Below are positions 31,984-43,650 of a stretch of 64,000 bases of DNA, piece by piece (positions within the stretch are counted from its first letter, which is position 1; each line of letters starts with the position of its first letter). Location: positions 13,457,835 to 13,521,834 of the forward strand of contig NC_003076.8 of the NCBI RefSeq assembly GCF_000001735.4, read 5' to 3'. This stretch comes from Arabidopsis thaliana (taxonomy: Eukaryota > Streptophyta > Magnoliopsida > Brassicales > Brassicaceae). A model generated the notes under the pieces. The model was not told the DNA's origin and searched no databases. It was given only the letters and a program-made list of their open reading frames with translations. A program made the position numbers and the translations under genes.

Positions 31984-34111
31984 ATAGTTAAGAGGATGAA
32001 TTACCAAATTCAAACAGTAATGTGCCAACTTGTTTGTTCCATCGCAGATCTTGACGGACTGTTAGATTTTCTTCTGTATCTGTTGTTCCAATCTACAAAG
32101 AAACAATGGCCAATGTTGTCAAATTGAAGTGATCAAATAGATTTTAGGATGAATCAGCTTGTCCAAGAGCTATAGAAGACAATGACGTATTACGACTTGC
32201 AACTGGAGACCACAAACGAACATAAGAAGAAACAGAGAAAAGTTTGTTCAATACTAGTAATCTACTCAGAAGAACAAGAAAAACAATAATCATAAGAAAA
32301 AATCTGAATACAAAATCAAGCATTTATTAAACCTAAAGAAGGTGATCCACAAACCTTACACAGAAGGGTCTGCGAATTCTTGCTGAGAGTTAAGAGGTGT
32401 TCCAGATTACCACCGTCTCGGATCAATGTGTATTGCAAGTAAGAATTTGATGGTATCATGCAACTCCTGACCAATAAAAGATAATACGTAAAGTTATAAA
32501 GCGCCCACAGAAAACCAGACAAGGGAAAGGGATAAAGTCATAACATGTTCTCCCAAATTACCTTAGCGTCTTCTCATACTGAGTCTTTAATTCTTCGTAT
32601 TGCATAGTTTCCATTCCACTTGAAATAGCTACACTTAGCCAACCCTACCAATTCACAAAGATGATCATAAACAATGAGTACAATGCAACAAATGTGCACG
32701 TAGAAACAAGTATACTAGGTGACAGTTAGAAAATTTTACCTTTAGAGAGATATCTTTAGAGACAGTCATTGGCTGCAGTTGACTCAGATCATCATTTTCA
32801 TCTAATCCTCCTCCGCCTACGCATTTCAGTTCCCATGATTTAAGACTTCGTTCACTAGCAGTACATATAAACATTGGCATCCACAGAAAAGTGATCTCTA
32901 CCCGAGCTGGCTGGAGTTATCTTCTTACACAGAAGGGTCTGCGATTTCTTGCTGAGAGTTAAGAGGTGTTCCAGATTACCACCGTCTCGGATCAATGTGT
33001 ATTGCAAGTAAGAATTTGATGGTATCATGCAACTCCTGACCAATGAAAGATAATACGTAAAGTTATAAAGCGCCCACAGGAAACCAGACAAGGGGAAGGG
33101 ATAAAGTCATAACATGTTCTCCCAAATTACCTTAGCGTCTTCTCATACTGAGTCTTTAATTCTTCGTATTGCAAAGTTTCCATTCCACTTGAAATAGCTA
33201 CACTTAGCCAACCCTACCAATTCACAAAGATGACCATAAACAATGAGTACAATGCAATAAATGTGCACGTAGAAACAAGTATACTAGGTGACAGTTAGAA
33301 ACTTTTACCTTTAGAGAGATATCTTTAGAGTCAGCCATTAGATGCAGTTGAAGCAGTTCTTGGCTGAGGTTATTGAAATTTGGTTGACTCAGATCAAGTA
33401 GTTCAAATCCCACAGCATCATCATCTTCAACTCGTCCTCTGCCAGCATCAGCACCAAAGCCTTCACCTTCAACTTCATCCACAAGGCCTTCATGACTAGG
33501 TTGTTCTCGGCCTCGGCCACGGCCTGGAGCAGCTCGTCCTCGGCCTCGGCCACGGCTAGCACCCTCTCGGCGTCGGCGTCGGCCAGCCCCAAATACAGCC
33601 TCAGTTTCAACAACGCCTGCAGGCCTTTCATAAGATAGGATATAGAGTGCTCTTTCTGGAGTGTTGACCAATGTGTAACGATGCAACTTATAATGTACAG
33701 CCATTGGATGCTGTGACCTTGGTCTGTGGATAGTGCGGTTCAAAATTCCAAGAATAATATTCCCATCTCTCCAAACAACAGGATCCAGGAGGAATCTGCC
33801 AATGAACAACCATAATCTTGAGGTTTCCCTCACAGTCATGTTAATGGTGCGAAACATACATGCACAACAATTTCACGAAATTAATAGTGTCACTAACTTA
33901 GCGAGAAATGTTACAAAACTACATAAAATTTTAACAATATTATTGCACCTGGTTGCTCCCAAGGAAATGTTGATAACAACTGAACGACTAGAGTAAGATC
34001 TGAGATTCCAGGATTCACTGGCGGTTGTTGCCGTAACGCTATGTTGAGCTTAGGCAACACGAAATGCTCAAAACTATTGAGGGTGTAGTTACATCCAAGA
34101 GAATGTGCCAC
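31984..34111 (-). CDS. Unrecognised multi-exon gene or gene fragment with an Arg-Gly-rich segment
   Basis: I do not recognise this gene. On the minus strand, exon-like pieces with good splice sites read in order: 34111-33949 (MAHSLGCNYTLNSFEH...); a long piece 33800-33309 containing WRDGNIILGILNR, a stretch of Arg-Gly repeats (about 33590-33480, GRGRGR) and an acidic segment; then 33215-33140 (GWLSVAISSGMETMQYEE...KTLR); a piece after a CAG near 33041 (ELHDTIKFLLAIHIDPRRW); and 32092-31984 (TTDTEENLTVRQDLRWNK). The RG-rich segment suggests RNA binding. The last three exon types are present twice or in rearranged order, and I could not join all pieces in one frame, so the locus may be a decayed duplicate of an expressed gene. 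Confidence 0.35.
32356..33390 (-). repeat. Tandem duplication of an exon block (~430 bp, 573-bp offset)
   Basis: The block at 32356-32788 is repeated at 32928-33345 with few changes, including two exon-like pieces and their splice sites. Between the copies lies unrelated sequence at about 32790-32925. The duplication makes the host gene internally redundant. Confidence 0.8.
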
Positions 34112-34114
34112 ATT

Positions 34115-34635
34115 ATAATGACTCTCTGCAAAAGTTTTTGTTGTTTTTTTAATTTTTTTTTGGTTTAATGGTTGAGTTTTTAAGTGAGTTTCTTAAAAAA
34201 AAACTATTATTAAAATAAAAATTGTTAATCTTTTATTTCAAAAAAAAATTAATAATTAATACAAATACTAAAATTTTAAACATACAAGACAAAAATCGGA
34301 ATAACTATAGCTTCATTTCCGCCAAATTTGTGCCAGATATACTAAAAAGGATCGACAAACTGTTGAACAAAATCGCTATCGGAGTAACCGAGGAAGAGAA
34401 AAAAACGAAATCACGAAAATGAAACAAAATACAGAAAACAATTTGGTTTATTTTACTTCACGGGCCAATTAGAAAACGCCACATATGAGTCTCTTCCTAC
34501 TCCAAAAATCCCTAAGCTTGGGAACGTCCCTTAATAATAGTGACATTTTTTATTTATTTTGGTTTTTTTTTTAAGGGGCTCATACATTAGAACCCTTTAA
34601 AAGACTACCATTGGAAGTGGTCTCCTAACAAATAA
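34115..34635. mobile_element. Probable Harbinger-like MITE
   Basis: The T-rich stretch around 34160-34250 (GGTTTAATGG..., TTAAGTGAGTTTC) resembles the left end of the Harbinger insertion at 9360-9420. The right part, with CTACCATTGGAAGTGGTCTC at about 34606, looks like the end of such MITEs. I could not define exact ends or a TTA duplication. Confidence 0.35.
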
Positions 34636-35574
34636 TATGTTATGTTTCGTCAAGTATTAGGTTAAAAATGTTAAAAATAAATTTCGTGATGTGGCATATA
34701 ATATTTTGATAACTTTAACACCGGGAGGAATGACCATGGGAGTGTTTAATTCATCTTTTTTTGGTAAACATTATAACCTAGTGAGAATTGAGAGTGGGTT
34801 GCTTAAAAACCATTAGAACGAAAAAAAGAAAAACGAATAACATAGAAAGATATATGGGTGAATTTGCTCTATAACCAAAATCCATTGTAAAATTAAGAAT
34901 ATTGACACGAGACAAGGGGAAAATATGAAATGGGACATGAGTGAAGGACACGCGTAGTAGGAGGAAAAAGAAGACATGGTAACGTGTGTATAAAAAGAGA
35001 GATTATTGATGACATGACCAAACTAATATTATCCCCAAATGATTTTAAATGTTGAATTAGTCTCATAAAAATAACTGATTAAATTTTACAATAGTTTTTT
35101 TTTTTAAAAACATAGATTTTTTTCTTTGTATAACATGATTTAAATGTTTAAAATGAAATATAAATTATTTAAAATAATGAATGTTTGTCTAAAATACACA
35201 AATAAAACAGTATAGAATGAAACTAAATAGTATAGAACTAAACACTATAATATCTTGAACCGGTCCGATCTAAAAACACTATATCCTATGAGATACACAA
35301 CATTTGCAATCCAAACAAACGAAGTAACCAGTAGTTGTGACATTGAGAGTGGCAATGAGAGTGGCAATGGTGGTGGTTGTGACACAAGACAATTTTGGTG
35401 TGAAGTAGTTGTTGGAAAATGTCTATTGTAAGTTTGGTTAAATGAAACGAGCGATCAAACAGGAAAAGAGAAATGAGTGATGCTATGAAAGAGGATTTAG
35501 TAACACTTAATTTAATATTAGCCTATTTGTACTTTTTTGTTATATATATTTTCCAAAAAATAAATTTTAAATAT
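34636..35574. other. AT-rich intergenic sequence; no gene seen
   Basis: No coding frame or known repeat is supported here. A short GAGAGTGGCAATGAGAGTGGCAATGG duplication (14-bp unit) lies at about 35343-35371. Confidence 0.4.
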
Positions 35575-35850
35575 CAAATTTAATAGACAAAAATGCATAT
35601 TTTTTGGGTTTTGTGCAAAAAAACCTCAAAATGATTTTTGTTTGCAAATTAACCTTTCAATTCAAAATAAAATGCAGGTCAATGCCATCAACTCGAAAAT
35701 CACCCGCATTATAACCGTGAGCGTGTATAGATTTTGCAAACTATGAAAATCTATGCATTGATTTTCAAACTACGTCGTTTTGTATATTAAAAAATATATA
35801 TTACTGTGAAGACTTGTACCCGAAACCTTAAAGACCATAATAAACATCTA
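35575..35850 (+). mobile_element. Left end of a MULE-like element (inverted partner at 57310-57555)
   Basis: This 250-bp stretch is homologous, in inverted orientation, to 57310-57555. Shared blocks include AAAATGCAGGTCAAT (direction of this end), CAAAATGATTTTTG and TACGTCGTTTTG. The pair brackets 22 kb of nested insertions plus a DUF1985-like gene remnant, a gene type often carried by Arabidopsis MULEs. Exact ends and target-site duplication are not resolved. Confidence 0.5.
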
Positions 35851-36638
35851 CAAACAATAAGGCCACTATAACACTTGTTTACCTATCCTTACTAATAACT
35901 ATATATACAATATCTTGTCGTATATGTGCTATGTCTTCTTCCTCTTCATCAACAACATTGCAGGAAAAGAACATAACATGTTTAGAGAGCACCATCAACT
36001 CTCTTCTTTATATGTTCATAAATTGAGAATAATAGTAACATCTAACCGTGGGTTCAACAATGGATCGAGAATCTCAGATCTAAAGTCAAATCTAGAATCT
36101 AACTCTGCTTCAATCTTTGTATTTTCAAGGAGACATATTCTCCGGCAAGATTCCTTTGCTTCTCTTCACTTTAACAAAATTATTCAAATTAATCCTTCCT
36201 AGAATAATTATCTACTCAGATCTGGGTAATGTCAATTCGGCAAATTTTCGTCTAAGAAGTCCTTTTTTATCATATAGAAACCCCAAAACTCCCCGTTCTA
36301 AACAGATTTTTTTTATTTATTAATTTTTATATTCAAAAAATGAGTCAATTATAAGTATATTATAATAAAGCACACAAATAACATAAAATACCTGGATTTT
36401 ATCCATCCAACCAAAACAAATTCGGATCAAACCTAGAAACCCACCAAAATCCCTAATTAATCGACCAAACTTCGCATCATCTCTTCTCTTCTAAATTCAA
36501 GACCGTTTCAATTTTTTAATTCGCTCTCATAATTCTCTTTTGTTATTTGTGATACTAAGGTAACACCCGAGATCTCCAATTCTCACTTGATTGTGAGATT
36601 TTGTTCGAGTTCATCAATGTTTTCTCTAATTGTTGATA
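35851..36638. other. Interior of MULE-like element, leader of DUF1985-like remnant
   Basis: Low-coding sequence between the MULE-like end and the start of the DUF1985-like remnant. Short frames at 35915-36323 show no family resemblance. Confidence 0.35.
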
Positions 36639-36839
36639 ATGGCTCCTCCTAAAGCAAAAAGGGATGATAAAAAAATAAGAAGAGAAGAACATAAGGTAGA
36701 GAGTTAACTTTGGTTGTTGTTGATGATGAAGATGAGAATGAAGAAGATGGGAATGAAGAAAAAGCAGAGAGTCTTGGGTAACCCTTTCAATGAAAGATCC
36801 GAAGAGATATCAAACAAAAATCTCATGGATATGTAAGTA

Positions 36840-37170
36840 GTAGGATTCGATTTGTTGATATTTGGATTATAAGTAGTACTTGTTGAATTGGATAATAGAA
36901 GTTTGATATCTGGTTAATACTGCTACATTTGAGAAATAATATTTTGATTTTTCGGTAACACAAGTAGAACTAGGGAATACTATTATAATTTTAGGATAAT
37001 ACGAATAGAATTGGGTAATACTGGTAGATTTGAGAAATAATATTTTTATTTATGAGTAACAGTAGTAGAACTAGGGAATACTATTATAATTTCAGGGTAA
37101 TACGAGTAGAATTAAGTAATACTGTATTGAATTTTTGATAATATGAGTAGAATTGGGATATATTATTAGT
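36840..37170 (+). repeat. GGTAATAC minisatellite-like repeat, left part
   Basis: Degenerate repeats of the type GGTAATAC-(G)AGTAGAATTGGGTAATA occur many times. The repeat continues on the other side of the hAT element at 40206-40425, so the two parts were once contiguous. Confidence 0.7.
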
Positions 37171-40100
37171 TAGGGGTGGACCCACCTTACCACATAAAGG
37201 GGCAGTTGCCACAGTCAAAATTTTGGAATATAATGCTATTTTATAAGGAAAATTATTTATGCTCTTGTCAAAATAAAATATAATGCCTCTTTCCTTCTTT
37301 ATACGCACATATACATTGACTTTTATGGTTTATAATATTTAAATGAAAGTCTATGTAAGAAAGTTAAAGCCTAATTCATTTTTTAATATGATAAGCCCAA
37401 TTATGTTTTAATTGCGTTAGGGTTGTTTCTTCTTTCATAAAAGCAGAAACTAAAAGTGTGAGTCTGAGACACCAGACATCGATATTGAGTTTTTTATTCT
37501 TCTCTTTCAATTTTGGTCAAACTTTACTTTCGTTAACTCAATCAAACAAAAATCTCTTGATCATGTGATTTTCTTCTATGCTCCTAGAATTTAATATAAA
37601 CTTTTTTATAAGATTTTTTTTTTGTTTTATTCCTCCAGCATCTTTTTTTTTCTTATTTTGATTTTAGAAGTATTGTTTCAATCGGTTTTATGTTGTTTAG
37701 TTGAATGTTTTTAAACAATTGATTTAAATTAATATAATTTACTTTTTATAGATAAAGCAATGAAACGATATTATCAACAAATAACATCCCAACCAACAAC
37801 ATCCACTTCAAATTCTTATCATAATTTGGATGATTTGCCATCAGATCTTGCTCAAAGAAAAAGAATATTGGATTATCATCCAAATGAAAGGGACAAGGTA
37901 AGGCACAAATACATAACTAGAGGTCCATGTCAACATTATGATCATATTTTTCCTAAGAAAAGAATAGGAACTGCATTGAGGCGATTTAATGCAAGTTGGT
38001 TTGGTAAATATCCTAGTTGGCTAGAGTATAGTACATCGACCAATAAAGCATATTGCTTGTATTGTTATTTATTTAAAGACGACATACCAAAAAGAGGCAA
38101 TAATTATGCGTTTGTGGAAGAAGGTTTTTCTCTGTGGAATAACCCTGAGACACTAAGAGAGCATGTGGGTGTGACGCCCAACACATTTCATAATATTTCT
38201 GCTAAGAAATGTGATGATTTGATGAATCAAGCTCAGTCTATTGTGCATTCTCTGCATAAGCAAGATGATGTGGTAAAAAAAGAATATCGTGTCCGGTTGA
38301 ATGCTTCTATTGATGCTTCAAGGTATTTGTTGAGACAAGGGTTACCTTTTCGTGGTCACGATGAGTCAAAAGAGTCTACTAATAGAGGAAATTTTTTAGA
38401 ACTCATTAAATACACTAGTGAACAGAATGATGCTACAAGTAAGGTTATTTTGGAGAATGCTCCAAAAAATAAACAAGTGATTTCTCCAGTGATTCAAAAG
38501 GATACTGTGAATTCTCTTCCATAAGAAGTTGTGAAATCTATCATAGAAGAAATCGATCATGATGTGTTTGCTTTGTTGGTTGATGAGTCCGCTGATATTT
38601 CTGACAAAGAACATATGGCTATTGTTTTTTGATTTGTTGATAAGAGTAGAGCAGTTAAAGAGAGATTTGTTACAGTTATTCATATAAAAGATAGATATTC
38701 TTTATCTCTGAAATCTGCAGTTGATGGGCTATTGGCAAAATATGGGTTAAGTTTGACAAAGGTGAGAGGACAAGGTTATGACGGAGCAAATAACATGAAG
38801 AGTGAGTTCAGTGGACTTAGATCATTGATTTCTAGGGAAAATATTTTTGCATATTACGTCCATTGTTTTGCTCATCAACTTCAGTTGGTCGTCGTTGCAG
38901 TTGCAAAAAAACACTTTGATGTTGGTGGTTTTTTTACATGATTTCTACCTTGTTGAATGTGGTTGGAGCTTCTTGCAAGAGAAAAGATAAAATTCGAGAA
39001 ATTCAGCGGAACAAAGTGCAGGAGGGAATTATTAGTGGTGACATTAGCACTGGAAAAAGATTGAGAGCTTTCTCTTCAAAAGCCTGGAAATACTCGTTGG
39101 AATTCTCATCATAAAACGTTATTGCGTATGGTTGAGTTGTTTCCTTCTATCATTGAAGTTCTTGAGTATATCCAAGATGAAGGAGTCGATGACTCAAAAA
39201 GACGTCAAGCGTTTGGTCTTCTCAAGTACTTTCATACATTTGATTGTGTATTCTATATGCAATTAATGTTAGTCATCTTGAGACTGACCAAAAATTTATC
39301 GATGGCTTTGCAAAGGAAGGATCAAGATATTTTGAATACCATGTCACTTGTTGAATCAACTAAGCAGTAATTACAGAAGCTACGTGATGATGGATATGAC
39401 TCATTTTTTATTGATGTTTCGTCCTTTTGTGAGAAACATATTGTTGAACTGCTAAAGATGGAAGAAGACTTTGTTGATTCGAGGAAGCCAAGAAGAAGAA
39501 GCAACATAACCAATATGAATCATTATAAGATTAATTGTTTCTATACTGTTCTGGATATGCAGCTACATGAGTTTAATGATCGCTTTACCGAGATAAACAC
39601 TAAACTGCTTACTTGTATGGCTTCTTTAAGTCCTATTAACTCGTTTCATGAGTTTGACAAGGCATAGTTGATTAGATTGGCTGAATTTCATCCATAGGAC
39701 TTTAGTATTGGGGATCGATTATGTCTTGAACATCAACTCAGGATCTATATTGACAATATGCAGGCAAATAAACGATTCAAGAATTTGAAGAGTCTTGGAG
39801 ATCTTTCTCGTCTTATGGTGGAAACGCAAAAGCATCTTGCGCATCCTTTGTTTATAGACTTCTGAAGTTAGTTTTAACTTTGCATGTTGCTACTGCAAGT
39901 GTCGAAAGGTTTTTCGTTGAAATGAAACTAGTGAAGACATGTTCACGCAACGGAATTGGAGATCAATTATTAAGTGATTGTCTAGTATGTTATATTGAGA
40001 GAGATTTTTTGGATATGTCACCAATGAAACAGTGATAGGAAGATTTCAGTCTATGAATGAGCGTAGGGTACTTTTATAAAGTATTACTGTGTTTTGTTCG

Positions 40101-40205
40101 TATTTTATATGTGTTTTGTTCGACATTATTTTTAATTATATAGTTGATTTTTTTCAAGCTTAATATTGTTGCCACGGGTAAAATTATTTTTTAGATCCGC
40201 CACTG
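37171..40205 (+). mobile_element. hAT transposon, ~3.0 kb, inactive
   Basis: The ends are TAGGGGTGGACCCAC on the left and, inverted, CAGTGGCGGATCTA on the right, an imperfect short terminal inverted repeat. The same terminal word begins the MITE at 61084. The flanking 8 bp (TTATTAGT and CTCGTAGT) agree at only about half the positions, so the target duplication has diverged or the ends are slightly off. The interior encodes a broken transposase. Confidence 0.75.
37760..40035 (+). pseudogene. hAT transposase with TTF-type zinc finger, broken
   Basis: The first 254 codons (37760-38524) hold a TTF-type zinc finger (GPCQHYDHIFPKK...AYCLYCYLF) and the start of the DUF4371 catalytic region. A TAA at 38522 ends the frame. 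Further pieces read QGYDGANNM and CFAHQLQLVVV (38732-38940), and the hATC dimerisation end near VATASVERFF (about 39885-39920) and ERDFLDM. At least four stops or shifts separate these, so no full transposase can be made. Confidence 0.88.
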
Positions 40206-40425
40206 CTCGTAGTGTGATATATTGGTAATACAAGTAGAATTGGGTAATATTATTGTAGTTTTTTGGTAATACATGTAAAATTGGGTAATACAAGAGTGAA
40301 TTCTCGGTAATACTGCCATAAATGAATATATTATAAGTATGATTTCTGGGTAATACTGGTAAAATCGGGTAATACTGATAAAATAGGGTAATACTATTCT
40401 CATTTGAGTAATATATGAATGAATA
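40206..40425 (+). repeat. GGTAATAC minisatellite-like repeat, right part
   Basis: Same degenerate motif as at 36840-37170, with variants such as GGTAATACAAGTAGAATTGG. It lies directly beside the right end of the hAT element. Confidence 0.7.
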
Positions 40426-40749
40426 TTTTTTCAGAATATCGAGAAGCGAGCGATAGCACTACAACCAATCTGTATGTACTTACCGCCGTTGGAGTATACC
40501 AAGAAAATTAAGTTATTGACAAGATGTTATATCCACAAAGTGTTGAAGAGAAGGAAGTTTGGTTCATCGTAATTGGCGTTCACATCCGCTATGGTATTTA
40601 TGAACACGCCTCGATATGAGGATTAAACTTCAAGAACTATCCACTTGAGTATTAGAAAGATTTTACGTGTACCAAACTTCCATATAATTCTACTTTTGAT
40701 GTTTTTCATTTAAATTAGTACTAGAGCTTGACCCGCACCTACGTGCGGG

Positions 40750-42610
40750 GTTTCATATTTTTAGTTCAATATAGATAATTTTGTTATTTTGTGATATATA
40801 TTATAGTATAATGTATTAGATTTGAATTCGCATATACGTTCAAATAAAAAATTGTTTAATTGATTTTAAAAATATATAATATTTTGTTATGAGTAAACTT
40901 TCTAATAATATAGATATTATAAAGTTAAGAGTAATGATCGAAATTCAATTGCGTTCGTGTATAGTTATATTTTAAGGTCCGAACTCACATGACGAAATTT
41001 TATTAGTAAGATAAAATTAAGATATAACTTAATTGTAAAGTTAAGTGATTGTACGTTTTTATTTTCTAAACTAATCAAAACATTATAACAGTTTTATTAC
41101 CGATGTAAAATAGGATATGAATTTGGTTTTATTTTGGGTTATTTCATGTATATTTGCTAGGCGTGACTATCTTCGAACGGAAAACCCATAATGTGATGTA
41201 TCTATCATAAATTTTTCGTTCCATAACCCGTCTGTATATGTGAAATAAAAATACTATCAACCCGTATCCATCACAAATAGAATTTGTGTCACAAAATACG
41301 TACATGCATGGTTATGTGTGAAAATAATTTTTTTATATATAGTGCTCGTAACCCAAACTCATACTTGTTGGATATTTAATTTGATGTTCAGTTTGGTTTC
41401 AATTTGTTTTTTATACTGCTTCCGTCTCTTTTCATGTCGTTCGTGTCTCATAATTCCTATTTTCATTTCACTCCATTAAAAGTATGTTCTAAAATTCTTA
41501 TTTGCTTACCTTTAAATACATATTATATATGAGTAGTTTTGCGGATTAACATATATGATGTTAAATTTTACAAATATATCATAAATTAAAACACACAAAT
41601 ACCCTTTCTTGATTTTTTTTCCTTCTTCAAATTCAAAAAATATAAATAGCATTTTAACAAATAATTGTTTAAAAAATTAATAATGTTTATTTCTTTCAAT
41701 CATAATTAATTGGATTTTTGGAATATAATTAAATAATTTGAAATACACCTATAAAATCAATCAATTATTGATGGATAATTTGTTTTGAATAAAAATGTAT
41801 AATTATTTACATTATTTCAAAAAGTTTGTGCAATAATATATTATGGATTTATTTAAAGAAAGACCCGGTTGAAAAAAAAAAACCCTAAATATTCTGAAAT
41901 CAGTATGTACAATTTATTGTTTAGATATTTCTAAATAAATGTACAATTTATAATTTAATTAATTATTTTAGTTTAATTCGTAGTAAATCTAAATCTTTGT
42001 AATATCTAATATCGTTTTTTTAGAAATTGTGAAATAAATTTTCGTTTTATATTTCAAAATACGTAACCTTAAATTCTAACTTGAATTTATTTACCTATCC
42101 CAAATTATGATTTTTTATGAATGGTATCAAGCAAGTTTTATGATTTTGAAAAAATTTTAAAATAAAAATTAACTTCCAAAATGTTAGTTTAATAATATAG
42201 TATATAATTGGATATCAAATCTTAGTTTTTCAATTTTTATTGGTTAACATATTTTAAGAATAAATTTTAATTTTTTGTCCTTAATTTAATAGGAAAGAGA
42301 AAGTGAGTTTAATTTTGGAAAACTAATAAGTACTCAAAAGGATATTACCATTTGTTTATTTAAGTCTATTAATTTTGTGATTACTATTGTATCCTTAATG
42401 AATTTATTTAAAAATACTAAAATCAATGGCATTTTATGTAATATTCTACCATTTATAAGGTTGTTTATTTTTAATGATTCCCAATCTACTCTATTATTTG
42501 AGACGTACGTTAAGTGATTCTCGGTTAAAAATTTTTTTTACCTTTAAATCATATGTTTAAAATGTTAATGTCATGAAAAAGTTTACCTTTTACTGAGAAT
42601 AACTTAAGTT
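40750..42610. other. AT-rich Helitron interior; no gene seen
   Basis: No supported coding frame between the Helitron 3' end and the minisatellites. Confidence 0.45.
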
Positions 42611-43015
42611 ACGTTATAATCTTGGTCGTTCGCTTGAATTGTTTTGACAGTCCGATCTCGAGCCTTCACTTAAAAAACACGCGGATCCTTATGACCCGGG
42701 TTTACAATTATTGGGTCATACGTTATAATCTTGGCCATTCGATTGAAGTGTTTGTGTCCGTTTGATCTCTCGCCTTCACTTAAAAAACACGCGGATCCTT
42801 ATGACCCGGATTTACAATTTTTGGGTCATACGTTATTATCTTGGCCATTCGATTGAAGTGTTTGTGTCCGTTCGATCTCTCGCCTTCACTTAAAGAACAC
42901 GCGGATCCTTTTGACCCGGGTTTACAACTTTTGGGTTATACGTTATAATCTTGGCCATTCAATTGAATTGTTTTTATCCGTTCGATTTCGCAGCTTCGCT
43001 TAAAGAAACACGCGC
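42611..43015. repeat. 110-bp tandem repeat, ~3.7 copies
   Basis: Units begin ACGTTATAATCTTGG at 42611, 42720, 42830 and 42940. Each contains AACACGCGGATCCTT followed by GACCCGG. The repeat lies 0.6-1.0 kb upstream of the first RPA-like gene. Confidence 0.9.
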
Positions 43016-43199
43016 TTCTTTTTTTTTCCTTTTTTAAAAATATGGGATTCTCCTTTTAATCCTGGCCGTTGAATAGATTTATTTCAAGCCGTCCGATTTT
43101 GTAGTTACATGCAAAAATTCATCTGACTATATTTCAGGAAAATAATCGTATTAATTTCATTAAATATTTGGCGTATCTTCGTTGATAACGATGAAACAG

Positions 43200-43430
43200 T
43201 AATTCGTGTGGATCTGCTTTGAGAATTATATTACATTTTCTCCATAATTATAGCAGATATAATATTTCGTTTGGATCTTCTTTTGGAATTATCTTACATT
43301 TCTCCATAATTATAGCACATATAATATTTCTTTGTGATCTTCTTTTTGAATTATTTTACATTTTTCCATAATTCTAACACATCTAATATTTCGTTTCGAT
43401 TCTCTTTTGCACTTATCTTACATTTTTTTC
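43200..43430. repeat. ~64-bp tandem repeat, ~3.5 copies
   Basis: Units contain a GGATCTTCTTTTGGAATTAT-like word followed by TCCATAATTATAGCAC and ATATAATATTTC. They sit about 220 bp upstream of the first RPA-like start codon. Confidence 0.85.
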
Positions 43431-43650
43431 AAATATTCCCTATATTCATACCTACTTTTACGGAAATGAAAAATATTTTCCTATAATCATCGGATTCTTG
43501 ATATCGAATAAACTTGAACTCCAAGGATAATATCTTTTGCGCATCTTTTTTTGACCTAACCACTCATTCTTATAAATATCGGACGCCCCATTTCAATCTA
43601 CTCACTAAGCTTACACTCACACAATTTCATTTCCAAATTTATTTTTAAAA

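Larger units (their letters stand above)
36639..40690 (+). pseudogene. DUF1985-like gene remnant, interrupted by minisatellite and hAT element
   Basis: A start MAPPKAKRDDKKIRREEHK at 36639 is followed by an acidic Glu/Asp-rich stretch to about 36780. After the hAT insertion, 40440-40690 reads fragments such as EVWFIVIGVHIRYGIYEHA, which resembles the conserved core of DUF1985 (a domain often fused to Ulp1-type proteases in MULE-borne plant genes). Several stops and shifts break it. The assignment rests on one short motif. Confidence 0.4.
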
